NCBI GenBank assembly: GCA_023251875.1
Contig: JAHEXY010000006.1
Location: 186,001-250,000, forward strand
Length of the DNA stretch: 64,000 bases
Direction of reading: 5' to 3'
DNA from: Bacteroidota bacterium
Lineage (GTDB): Bacteria; Bacteroidota; Bacteroidia; JAHEXY01
The position numbers and the translations under genes were made by a program. The notes under the pieces were generated by a model that saw only the letters and a list, made by a program, of their open reading frames with translations, had not been told where the DNA came from and did no database searches. This document shows positions 21,501-29,900 of this stretch, piece by piece (position 1 is the stretch's first letter; each line of letters starts with the position of its first letter).

Positions 21501-21636
21501 TAAATGGTATGGAGATGTAATGGGTAAAAAACCAGAACAAGATGTTTATTATTGGGTAATGCAATACAATACTTACTGTTCAATTGATAATCTTAAAACA
21601 AAATCTGGTTTTGTTGAATTAATACTTAATAAATAA
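15595..21636 (+). CDS. Very large secreted surface protein with T9SS type B (gliding-associated) C-terminus
   Basis: A signal peptide (MMKKVFTTFSVLFFWLSAVYSQ) begins at ATG 15595; TTG 15589 would add only two residues. The ~2013-residue product is mostly repeated beta-sandwich sequence rich in Asn/Ser/Thr. Several segments read like DUF11 units ('LGPDTMLASNHYILEIPLGY', 'VGDTAYINWNVY'). Near residues ~1620-1870 PKD/Ig-like units carry the motif 'LWSTGDTSSSVSVSSGGLYW'. The last ~95 residues (VFTPNNDGKNEYFNI, IYNRWGKRVFES, GDVYYW-like DVYYWVMQY) are the type B T9SS/gliding-motility C-terminal domain. It is expected to be exported through T9SS and act as an adhesin or surface-layer component. It has no visible link to the polyketide genes 70 bases further on. 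Confidence 0.85.
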   Translation: MMKKVFTTFSVLFFWLSAVYSQINIQLDTTGVPNITNPMVVCGGDQAFSIQVTNVSTGSLSNIYITYDLPTGIYYSVGSLSGLGISEYNISNSNAPVFIISSLASATIISFTILASSNCNVLSVINNTDSLKAKIGLAYTKGSSNYIEQYKSSSITVYEPSLSMQVSNNSVTADIGDTISRTISIVNGGTGSLQNFTFYLVKPSDVDLLSLNNSNYLLKGDTAFISFSAIDFTNYGDGDALFEKNEKITFDENVLVKGCVNLQTNYNAYWGCDNKPCQEVNSYASISVNGTTPYLTYSATASQSTCYEGSIPNAQQIMIVNSGTGPAVNIEVEVYQANNSTLSAKSYFYSYIDDSSFTYQNGQNGNLVKPVIDSTLTNVIFTCFASATPKYYVRLQIPYLAVGDTAYINWNVYTCCISLNQFTTIDYGYKNVNGWNYEVAYENQCQTKSYVSGKKGGRTSSALRFVSQTSNNPADMNDGDTATFKFNTVSYVLLPGETNQWYLYVDFYIPECLKALDSTITFVDKNGKIWVPDSVVQHDDSIHTAYFVSVHEPTSFYLSTATSISIDITMDCATCSSNGEKVVTMNTFYVPNPNCSCESEVGTVTAQTKTHCAIACDNGGIWTYAYDIKRTSYGMPDNDDNGIPDTNGTLNLDSINYKTVLYKDTLTAFFEATVLTTSTNPTWKYVYAESAFSDQDLALVDASLTIYDQSANAYYTCNKILSTYSNNIFKYDLSADSLIAENNLPANFVYENGDSIWFNPRYVVTTNLGNSTTYTTTVENNFYASAIPNPNTSQDKYSCDNYTSYYNLAGFSYGNSGVSSITAGACDTVTVDQGFNSSIGACCFNFNGGNLFKYEYRPWSYISYIKMVLPYGYNFASATYKYNQTGGSSKSISTNTAMVPDSVSGDTLYFDIKKYYKEFSGNSFFISDDGYASSMTCKIVPTCSLTPNAMDTIVWINKFDAANEYQKNYSDYYYTTVTEYVNPYDNITSNVPELNILPTLAIVQGTDLTANWNFSVLNNSIYSNADNVWISFLSQSGNIAAKYIVNTITHDTIFATGDIFQLGKMSIASSANYDVICDYNTCVDDSFVVYTGWNCNGYPTSLSSSSCFSESVMLYLDPQPSKIDLEITESPTNVDLCDTAIFEAKISSVQLGALQNITITAQIPYGMHFFKNTSELLYPVSGNYVAISNPDSIGNNTYQWNIDANSLLIDSIGLSGISDTSMNSFKIHFGITTNCDFISGYEIEFTASGEYACGPITTLATHASLPVEIKGSTQHQYTSIDFSIGNATPCDTNIKCQVSILNLGPDTMLASNHYILEIPLGYTYVSGSFVNILNAASMTGPATDTLNGNIILDWTLPYKLELGDSAIFDVTISQNSAYTCGTHTLNMYTAYSGEAFCKATGDSCLIYFLSSTLSHTITDQQLSLDLLSFSSLSSNYSSTQDNIVFNGSLENTSATTITDSIYINLYFDTDNNGIYSAGDYFLGYSVKYDSVAPNTVYLFNDSVLVPTGFSCSIIAVLNTNGVGVTCSCLADELSYNSPSNYLSQLLNDTSSCTGNAILIGTTALNNINYTWSPSIGLSNSDSSQTYLNLQDSTSQYSLTYILTAVNNLGGCKDSDTLQITAIPAPDFSINASTSSVCYNDTVTINYSGTINSNNIYDWDLGNATILSGSGIGPYQIIFPKNGNATVMLTVTNGGCKNTDSVAISVGNIATLFASNDTVICTNGSANLSVDNGYSSYLWSTGDTSSSVSVSSGGLYWVKINNENCTAIDSVNVTLLALPSSGLNPSDSMHACKYTMTIGPLNGAYSYVWANGSTADSLVVNGSGFYTVNVSDGQCSTMDSIYVDFSNQLESPFDSASKSMAICEGKELEINANNLYSQVLWSTGDTTHSILVTQEGTYWVKQNNQYCTVSDTISIENTSDDNIKIANVFTPNNDGKNEYFNIDIDNVDNFEIKIYNRWGKRVFESDDYQFKWYGDVMGKKPEQDVYYWVMQYNTYCSIDNLKTKSGFVELILNK

Positions 21637-21704
21637 CGAACATCCCTATATAACATTTAAATATCAATAGTTTAATTAGCATTGTTCCAAAATCCCCCCC
21701 ATTT

Positions 21705-21797
21705 ATGGATAAAAACGCTTCTCTGAAAGGATCAAGCTTTGACAAAATTTTGTTTGAAATCAATCGATTAAAACAAGAAGCAGTAATGGAAAAATAA
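21705..21797 (+). CDS. 30-codon docking-helix ORF, probably the severed N-terminus of the T-TE gene
   Basis: ATG 21705 opens a 30-codon frame ending in FDKILFEINRLKQEAVMEK and TAA. The 'EINRLKQE' coil closely resembles the N-terminal docking coils of the PKS proteins here (for example LMKNALLEINRLREELKE and RAFLEIERLENEL). The stop follows a run of five A bases (21790-21794). One extra A would bypass the TAA and join this frame through KINKSALPNP to the downstream T-TE protein. It is therefore either a frameshifted gene, a sequencing error, or a site of -1 slippage. Confidence 0.5.
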   Translation: MDKNASLKGSSFDKILFEINRLKQEAVMEK

Positions 21798-21808
21798 ATA
21801 AGTCGGCT

Positions 21809-22843
21809 TTGCCAAACCCACTCCTCTCCCCTAGCCTCTCCAAAGGAGAGGGAGAAAACCACCCAATACTACTTGAACTGAATCCAGTTGTAAACAGGTT
21901 AATGAATATTTGGAAAGAAGTATTAGAAACAAATGAAATTACTGTAAATAATAATTTCTTTCAATTGGGTGGCAATTCAGTATTGGCAATAAGAATAATA
22001 TCTTATATTGAAAAAGAGTTTAGCCTTAAACTATCATTTGATTTATTTTTTACTGGGCCAAGCATTTTTGAAATTGCTGAAACAATTAAAAATTACAAAA
22101 CAGAAATTAGGCAAACAGATTTTACTAAAGCAGAAAACATACTCATGCAAAGCGATAAAATTAATTTAATATGCCTGCCATTTGCCGGAGGCAATGTAAA
22201 TTCTTATAAAGGCCTTCAAAAGCAACTTACCGATAAATTTAATATGGTTAATATTGAATTACCGGGCAGAGGAATTAGAAGAAAAGAAGCTCTTTTAAAT
22301 AATATAGAAGCAATTGTTGAGGATGTATATTCACAATTGAAAAAATATTTAGATCAACCTTATGCCATATACGGCCATAGCATGGGAACCTTAATTGCTT
22401 ATGAATTATGCAAAAAAATTCAAACTCAAAATTTGCCATTACCCATTCATTTATTTGTAAGTGGAAAATCAGGCCCATCAGCACATTTAAATTATACAAA
22501 ACTTCATGATCTTCCCAAAAATCAATTTTGGATTGAAGTAAAAGACTTAGGAGGTGTTCCTCAAGAAATTTTAAATGAACCGGAGTTAATGGATTATTTT
22601 GAACCTGTACTCAGAGCAGATTTGAAAGCTGTTGAAGAATATCAATATAAAAATGGCTCGCAATTTAATTTCCCCATTACAACTATTATAGGTGATCAAG
22701 AAAATATCACTGATGAAAATGCCATATTATGGCAAAAAGAAACAACGAGCCCATTGTATTTTCATAAATTTCCAGGGAACCATTTCTTCATTTTTAATAA
22801 TTTTCCTCAATTGGCTGAAATAATTATGACCGGATTACAGTAA
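21809..22843 (+). CDS. Carrier protein-thioesterase didomain (T-TE, type II TE-like, ~344 aa)
   Basis: Residues ~28-95 are a peptidyl carrier domain with the phosphopantetheine serine in NNFFQLGGNSVLAIRI. Residues ~110-344 are an alpha/beta-hydrolase thioesterase close to the GrsT/type II group: LPFAGGN oxyanion loop, LPGRG, nucleophile YGHSMG, Asp in IIGDQEN and His in PGNHFF. Type II TEs usually clear misprimed carriers; a carrier fused in front suggests it handles an acyl group loaded on itself. The only in-frame initiator before the carrier is TTG 21809, which abuts a palindromic element encoding SPSLSKGEGE. More likely the true start is ATG 21705, separated by a one-base frameshift. The gene converges on the assembly-line operon, two bases from the acyltransferase stop. 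Confidence 0.8.
   Translation: MPNPLLSPSLSKGEGENHPILLELNPVVNRLMNIWKEVLETNEITVNNNFFQLGGNSVLAIRIISYIEKEFSLKLSFDLFFTGPSIFEIAETIKNYKTEIRQTDFTKAENILMQSDKINLICLPFAGGNVNSYKGLQKQLTDKFNMVNIELPGRGIRRKEALLNNIEAIVEDVYSQLKKYLDQPYAIYGHSMGTLIAYELCKKIQTQNLPLPIHLFVSGKSGPSAHLNYTKLHDLPKNQFWIEVKDLGGVPQEILNEPELMDYFEPVLRADLKAVEEYQYKNGSQFNFPITTIIGDQENITDENAILWQKETTSPLYFHKFPGNHFFIFNNFPQLAEIIMTGLQ
21823..21856. repeat. Palindromic element 1, in frame at the N-terminus of T-TE
   Basis: The core is CCTCTCC (21835-21841), loop AAA, GGAGAGG (21845-21851), preceded by CTCCTCTCCCCTAG. On the plus strand it encodes LLSPSLSKGEGE. The element in the second adenylation domain, in the opposite genomic orientation but the same coding sense, encodes APTLSKGEG, so both are read in the same phase of the repeat. 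Confidence 0.75.
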
Positions 22844-22845
22844 AT

Positions 22846-23979
22846 TTATTTCAAACCAAGTAAAAACCTTAAAACAACAAATCGCTTTACTATTTCACAA
22901 GCTAAAACCGTTACTATGAAAGAAGGAATAAATACCAATGCTATTTTACTTATCATTTCAAGTTTAAGTTGCACCACATAGTAGCCAATCACAGTTAGCA
23001 CCACATAGTGCAATACATAAAATGGCATTGTTAAACTAGATGCGTACTGAATAAAACGATTGGAGACATTAAATTTATTTCTACCCAAATCAATCCAAAA
23101 GATAATACTAAGCCAGGTATAAAATACAGATGCTATTCTCAAAGAAAGATATTCAAAATTATATGCTTCTTTAGGATAAGGAAAATGCCAATAGATAAAC
23201 ATTGCAATAGATGAAATTAAATAAACTATTAATAAGATCGTTCGATTTAGTTTTTTGTATTGAAGTTTCAAAAAACCGCCAACAAATAAAAACCCATAAA
23301 CAAATACTAAAAAATAAGTCAGGAAATTAGCCCAATCATTAATTAAATCTAATGATCCGGGCCAATGCGGCCTAAAAACACATTCAATCAAAATCAAAAG
23401 AACCAATGGAAGATAAACAGATCCTTTTTCGATTATGTATAAAATTTTTTGAATAAAATTAGGTTTAGATTCTTTTAAAGAATAAACAAAAAAAGGCAAA
23501 GCTAGTAATGAAAAATGAAAGAGGTAACTAATAAACCATAAATGCCCCCAATTTAAATAACCATCAGGGCTTATGCCCGTTTTACCTATGAAAACCGGAA
23601 TAAAATCAAATAAAGAGCCATTAAATCCATACTGTGTTTTAGCCAGTATATAGGTTTGTATGGATACTAGAAAAAGAGTGCCAAATATCATTGGGATATA
23701 TAACCTCTTTATTCGCTCAACAACATATTTTTTCCATGTCTTACTTTTTAAAGAATAATAAGACCCAATACCGGCAAAAAAAAACATGGCTGACATAATC
23801 CATTGATTAAAAAATCGTACAATTATTGTAAGCTCTTCGCAATTAATTGAATTGTCTTTAATATAAGTTATAGCGGGATATGAAAAAATTTCACACACAT
23901 GTAAAAAAATCACAAGACTTATGATTGAGATTTTTAATATTTCTACATAATGCAATTTTTCAATATGTATATTTTTCAT
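22846..23979 (-). CDS. Acyltransferase-3 family integral membrane protein (377 aa)
   Basis: The protein has about ten membrane segments and the acyltransferase-3 layout. An early helix carries a His (VIFLHVCEIFSY), then comes FFNQWIMSAMFFFAGIGSYYSL, and a basic loop RIKRLYIPMIFGTLF; this last block is typical of the family (OafA/MdoC/glucan-biosynthesis-C type). Such enzymes O- or N-acylate sugars, lipids or secreted natural products at the membrane. Its ATG overlaps the last 20 bases of the NRPS gene, so it is translationally linked to the assembly line. I infer that it modifies or helps export the finished lipopeptide. Substrate and acyl donor are not readable from sequence. Confidence 0.75.
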   Translation of the reverse strand: MKNIHIEKLHYVEILKISIISLVIFLHVCEIFSYPAITYIKDNSINCEELTIIVRFFNQWIMSAMFFFAGIGSYYSLKSKTWKKYVVERIKRLYIPMIFGTLFLVSIQTYILAKTQYGFNGSLFDFIPVFIGKTGISPDGYLNWGHLWFISYLFHFSLLALPFFVYSLKESKPNFIQKILYIIEKGSVYLPLVLLILIECVFRPHWPGSLDLINDWANFLTYFLVFVYGFLFVGGFLKLQYKKLNRTILLIVYLISSIAMFIYWHFPYPKEAYNFEYLSLRIASVFYTWLSIIFWIDLGRNKFNVSNRFIQYASSLTMPFYVLHYVVLTVIGYYVVQLKLEMISKIALVFIPSFIVTVLACEIVKRFVVLRFLLGLK

Positions 23980-26900
23980 TGTTTATAAATTTGCAGGTAC
24001 TATTCAGATAATTTATTTTCTCAGCCAGATGAATTACATTTGGATCTTTCATTATTGATATGTGATCACCATTTATAATGGACACATTAGTCTCTTCATT
24101 TGAAAATTTATTCCAGTCTAAGGATTCATTATTTAAAAAATGTTTAGAAAATTCAAAATCCGTATTGCCGGTTGCTTCTTTATTAGCTCGAATTAATGAA
24201 ATTTTTCCTTGATATATTTCTTTGGGATAATAATAAAGTCTGCTATTTGCTTTTTGCACATTTAATAACCCTTTGAGTAATGAAACATCTGAATTTTCAG
24301 GTAAAAGTTGGGCTTGTTCTAATTTATTTTTAACGAAAATGAATTGCGCTTCAGCAGTTAATTCTTTTATCTCATCATAACTTAATTCAATTTTTAAATT
24401 AAACAACTGTCTAAGCATTTCTACCGTTTCAACATGCCATTTTGCATCATCTTCCCATTTTGAACTTGCTCTCAATTCTGTTTTCTGTGGAGCATACATA
24501 TCAACTATTCCAAGAAATGCAACTTTTTTATTTCGGTTTTTCAGTTGTATCGCCATTTCAAAAGCTATCCAAGCACCAAAAGAATGCCCTGCAATATGAT
24601 AAGGGCCTTCAGCATCTATTTCAATAATTTCGTTGATATAATGTTTTGCTATCTCTTCAATACTATGTAATGGCTCGACAATTCCATCAATTCCCACCGC
24701 CTGCATTCCATAAAATGGCTGATCGTTTCCAAGATATTGGGCTAGTTTTTGAAAATACATTACATTTCCACCGGCACCGGGAATAAAAAACAATGGAGGT
24801 TTATTTCCTTTTGTTCTAAAAGGAACCAATGATTTTATTTTTATGACATCCTTTTCTTTTAATTCATAATTTTGAGAATTGAAATTCCTTGAATTTTCAA
24901 TAATTGATTCCAGAGCTTCTCTATAATCATAAGCTAGTTTTTCAATGGTTTCTTTGGAGTGAAAGTTATCACTATAGGTCCAGATAATTTCTAACTTCCC
25001 ATTAACAACAATTGCATTGATTTCAATTAAATGGGTTCTCAATTCATTTTTATTTTTCCATTGTCCGCTTGGTTCAGTTGCTAATTTCCATTCTAAATTA
25101 GAATTAAAAACTTGATCTGTTTGTCCTAAATAATTAAATACTACTTCCGGTTGTACTGCATTGCCAGGTTTATTTAATTTACTATTTTGCAAATACGTAA
25201 TCAATCCATATCCCATACCATTAGCAGGATTTTTTTTAAGCTGATCATGAATTGATATAAGATTTTTATCTATTGATTGGTTATTATTTACAGAAAGTAC
25301 AACCGGATATTTTGTAGTAAACCAACCAATGGTTCTGGAAATATCTATGTCATTAAATAAGTTTTCTCTACCATGACCTTCTAGATCAATTTTAATTTCA
25401 TTTTTACCGGTCCATCTGTTAAATGTTAAACTCAAAGCTGTTAACAAAACATCGTTTATTTGAACATTGTATGCTTTAGGAATTTGTTTTAAAAGTAGTT
25501 GAGTAATGTTTTCATTTAAACAAACACTAAACTGTTTGCTGCTTGCTTCTATATTGTTTTGTGCTAAAACAGTAAAGTCTATTGGCAAAGAATCTGTTGT
25601 ATGCTCTACCACTTTCTTCCAATAATCAATTTCTGTTTGTAATATATTTGTTGGAATATAGTTTACTATTTTATTTGCCCAATCTTTAAATGATGTTGTT
25701 TTTAAAGGAAGTGATATTTTTTGTTCATTCGATAACTGAGTATAAACTAAAAATAAATCCTCCATTAAAATTCTCCAGGAAATACCATCTATTACTAAAT
25801 GATGGATAATAATTAACAATCTCGCAGGCTGCTCATTTCCTAAATTGAATAAAACCACCTTTATTAATTTGCCGTTTTGTAAACTTAAATCATTATGTGC
25901 TTTATCAGCAATACATTTCAATTTATTTTTCTGTTCGTTTTCAGAAAATTCAGATAAATTTTCTTCTGCTATTAAGAAATTAAAATTTACAGAAAGAACT
26001 TCTTGCGACCATACGTCATTTGTATTTATAAATTTACTTCTCAATACATCATGATGCTCTATAACTTTTTCAAATGTTTTTGCTAAATAATTTATATTTA
26101 TAGTAGAAGGTACTTCAAGCATTATGGCTTGATTAAAATGATTCGGGTTAATTAAATTTTGCTCAAAAAACCATTTTTGAATTGGCAAAAGCGGAACATT
26201 TCCTACAACAAGCGATTGTTGGGCTTGTACATTTTTTTGTTCTTTTATAATAGCTGCTAACTCAGCAATGGTTTGGCATTGAAAAAGCAATGTTGTATTT
26301 AATTGGTAACCCTGTTGATTTATTCTTGATACAATTTGAATTGCTAAAATGGAATCTCCGCCTAATTCAAAAAAATTATCATGAATACCAACTTGATTTA
26401 CCTTCAGCACATCTTGCCATATTTTTTTTAGAAGCTCTTCTTTAACATTAGTAGGATCGGCATAGGTATTTAATCGTTTTTTTTCAGTAACTATTTTTTT
26501 TGCCAATGCTTTTCTATCTACTTTTCCATTGCTTAGTAAAGGGAATACATCTAACTCTATAATGGCCGATGGAATCATGTATTCCGCCATTATTTGTTTA
26601 AGATATTTTACAATGAGCTCAATATAATTTACCCCCTCTCCTTTGGAGAGGGTTGGGGCGAGGTCTTTATTAAAAATTACAAATGCAATAATTTTTTTAT
26701 GAGCATCTGCATTTACATCCATCAACACAATCGATTCTTTTACATTTGGATGTTGGTTGAGAATATGCTGAATTTCCTCCAATTCTATCCTATGTCCTGA
26801 AATTTTTATTTGATTGTCATTTCGTCCTAAAAATTCAATATTGCCATCAGGTAAATAGCGAGCCATATCACCTGTTTTATATAAGCGAGATGCAGGGTTA

Positions 26901-29900
26901 TTGTCAAACGGATTTTTAATAAATTTTTCTTTGGTAAGATCCGATTGGTTTAAATAACATCTGGCTACACCGGCACCTCCTGTATAAAGTTCACCTGAAA
27001 TTCCAATAGGAAGTGGCTCTAAATTCTGATCCAATATATACACTTGTGTATTTGATATAGGTTTGCCTATTGGCAAAGGTTCGGTTAATGCAATTTTTTC
27101 ATTTATTGGAAAAAAGCAAGAGTAGGTAGTGTTTTCTGTGGGGCCATAAATATTGCTCAGTTTACAAGATTTATGATGATCAATAAATTTATTAACATGT
27201 TTGATGGAAGAAACTTCTCCACCAAATAGCAATTGTTTGAGACCACTCAATGCATCAATATTTTCATCAACAAATAAATTAAATAAACTTGTTGTAATAA
27301 ATACAATGGTAACCTTATTCAATCGTATACTATTTCCTATTTCTTCAAGAGAAATTTTGCCCGGTAATGCAATTACCAAAGTAGATTGATTTAACAAAGG
27401 CGCCCAAATTTCAAAGGTAGAAGCATCAAAAGCCAAAGGAGCAAAATGCAAAAAAACTTCATTTTCACTTACAGTAAAATAATTCGTATTTTTTACCAAT
27501 CGCACAATACTTTTATGCTCAACACAAACGCCTTTAGGCTTCCCTGTAGAACCGGAAGTATACATAATATAAGCAAGATCATTAGAGCTAACTTTTAAAT
27601 TTAAATTGCCTGTGGCTTCATTATTTATACCTTCTTGATCTTCATCAATAACAATTAATTTATTTTTGAAAAAAGATAAATTTTCTTTGAAATAGCTTGA
27701 AGTAATAAGCAAGCTAACTTTAGTATCACTCAATATAAATTCAATTCTTTCTTTTGGATCTGTAGTATCAATTGGAACATAAGTACCTCCGGCTTTTAAA
27801 ATACCCAAAACAGAAACTATCATTTCAACAGATCGATCTAAATAGATGCCAACTCTACTTTCTTTTTCAACACCATTTTTTAGTAAGTAATGGGCAAGCT
27901 GATTGGCTCTTTTATTCAGTTCAATAAAAGAGATGTCCTTACCATTAAATTTGAGTGCAACTTTATTTGGCGTACTATGCAATTGTTCCTCAAAAATTTG
28001 ATGAATACATTTATCATGAGGAAAAAAGGATGGAGATGAATTAAATGATAAAAGTTTATTTTTTTCTTCTTCATCAATCATTGAAATAGCAGAAACGGAT
28101 TGGTTTAGATTATTAGTGATATTCTTAATAATTGTTGAAAAATGAAATAGTAATTTTTTTATACTATTATTTTCAAATTTATTTTGATCAAAACCAATTT
28201 TAGCTATTATTTTTTTACCGGGAATTACAAATAATGTAATAGGATAATTTGTTGGTTCCGGAAAATGGATATTTTCCAACTTTATATCTTTTAACTGACT
28301 ATTTAGGGCAGCTTCAATAGGATAATTTTCAAAAGCTATAATGCTATCAAATAATGGCCGGCCATTTGTATTGCTCCATTTTTGAATATCACTTAATGAA
28401 GAATATGCATATTGATCTCTTTCAATTTGATTTTCGTATAATTCTTTTAACCAATGCAAAATTGACTTACTACTATCAATTTTTATTCTCACAGGAACAT
28501 TGTTAATAAATAATCCCAACATGGTTTCAACTCCATCTAATTCAGGTGGACGGCCTGAAACAATAGAACCAAAAGCAACATCTTGTTCTCCAGAATATTT
28601 ACTGAGTAAAATAGCCCAAGCTGCTTGAAAAATTGTATTGATGGTAATTCTATTTTCTTTTGCCAATTGTTCCAATTGAAAAGTTATGTCGGCAGAAAAT
28701 CGAAATTCTTCTACTTTATAATCCGTAGTTTCTGCTTTGTTTAATTTTTCAGCTAAGTTGAAAATGGTTGGATTTGTAAATTCAGCAAATTGATTTTTCC
28801 AAAATTTCTTTGCCTTTTCAACATCCCATAATTGTAGCCATTCGATATAATTTCGATATGGATAAATAATTTGAGGGTTTAATGGCATTTGATTTTCAAT
28901 AGAATTGTAAATATCAAATACTTCTTTAAAAATTACAGGTAAACACCATCCATCAAGTAAAATATGATGGTAACTCCAAATAAATTTATAGTGTTGATTT
29001 TCGAGTTTTACAAATTTGAATCTAAGAAGACTCGCCTTTGACAGATCAAATTTTTCTGTTCTATCTTTTTGAATAATTATTTCAGTTTTATTTTCTTTTT
29101 CTTTAGCCGGAAGCTCGGTTAAATCATAATACATCCAATTGAGGGGAACTGATGGATAAACCAATTGCAAGGGTTCTTTAGTTGCATCCCAATTAAAAAT
29201 TGTTCGCAAGATGGGATGCCTGAGAATTACTTTCTCCCAAGCCAATTTAAAATTTTCAATATTTAATTTGCCATTTAATGAAAAACTAAATTGACGTAAA
29301 TATTGATTTGATTGTTCGTCATTAACAGAATGAAACAAAAGACCCGATTGCATTGGAGCAAGCGGATAAACATCTGTAATTCTTTCTTCAGATAGAATAT
29401 TATTTTTCTCATTCGCCTTTTTAATAAGAGTATTTATTTCTGTTTGATTTAATTTGGTTAACGGAAAATCAGAAGGGGAATATTCATATTTATTTAAATA
29501 GATACAATGAGAAATAATTTCAGTTAATGATTCTTTAAAATAATCAGCAAATTTTTGTATGTTATTATTTGTATGAATATTTCCGGAATAGAGAAATGAA
29601 AATTTTATTTTACCATCTTGCACAATTCCTAAAATTTCAATTAAATGCGTTCTGGTATTTTTAAGGCTGAAATAAGGACCGACAGACTCTTTTGCGATAT
29701 TCCATCCTTGTGTTTTTCCTAAAATCTGATCGGTTTGCCCCAGATAATTAAACATAATTTCAGCCTTTGGAGCCGACTTTAGTTTCTCGATTACTTGCTG
29801 ATCTGAACTTAAATATCTCAATACACCATATTCTAATCCATTGGCGGGTATATTACGAAGTGTTTCTTTTGTTGATTTAATAATACTCCCGATGTCCTCT

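Noticed and set aside
21809-21860. CRISPR-like or tandem repeat array in the biosynthetic region
   Set aside because: Copies are dispersed over 38 kb, not regularly spaced, and lie inside coding frames.
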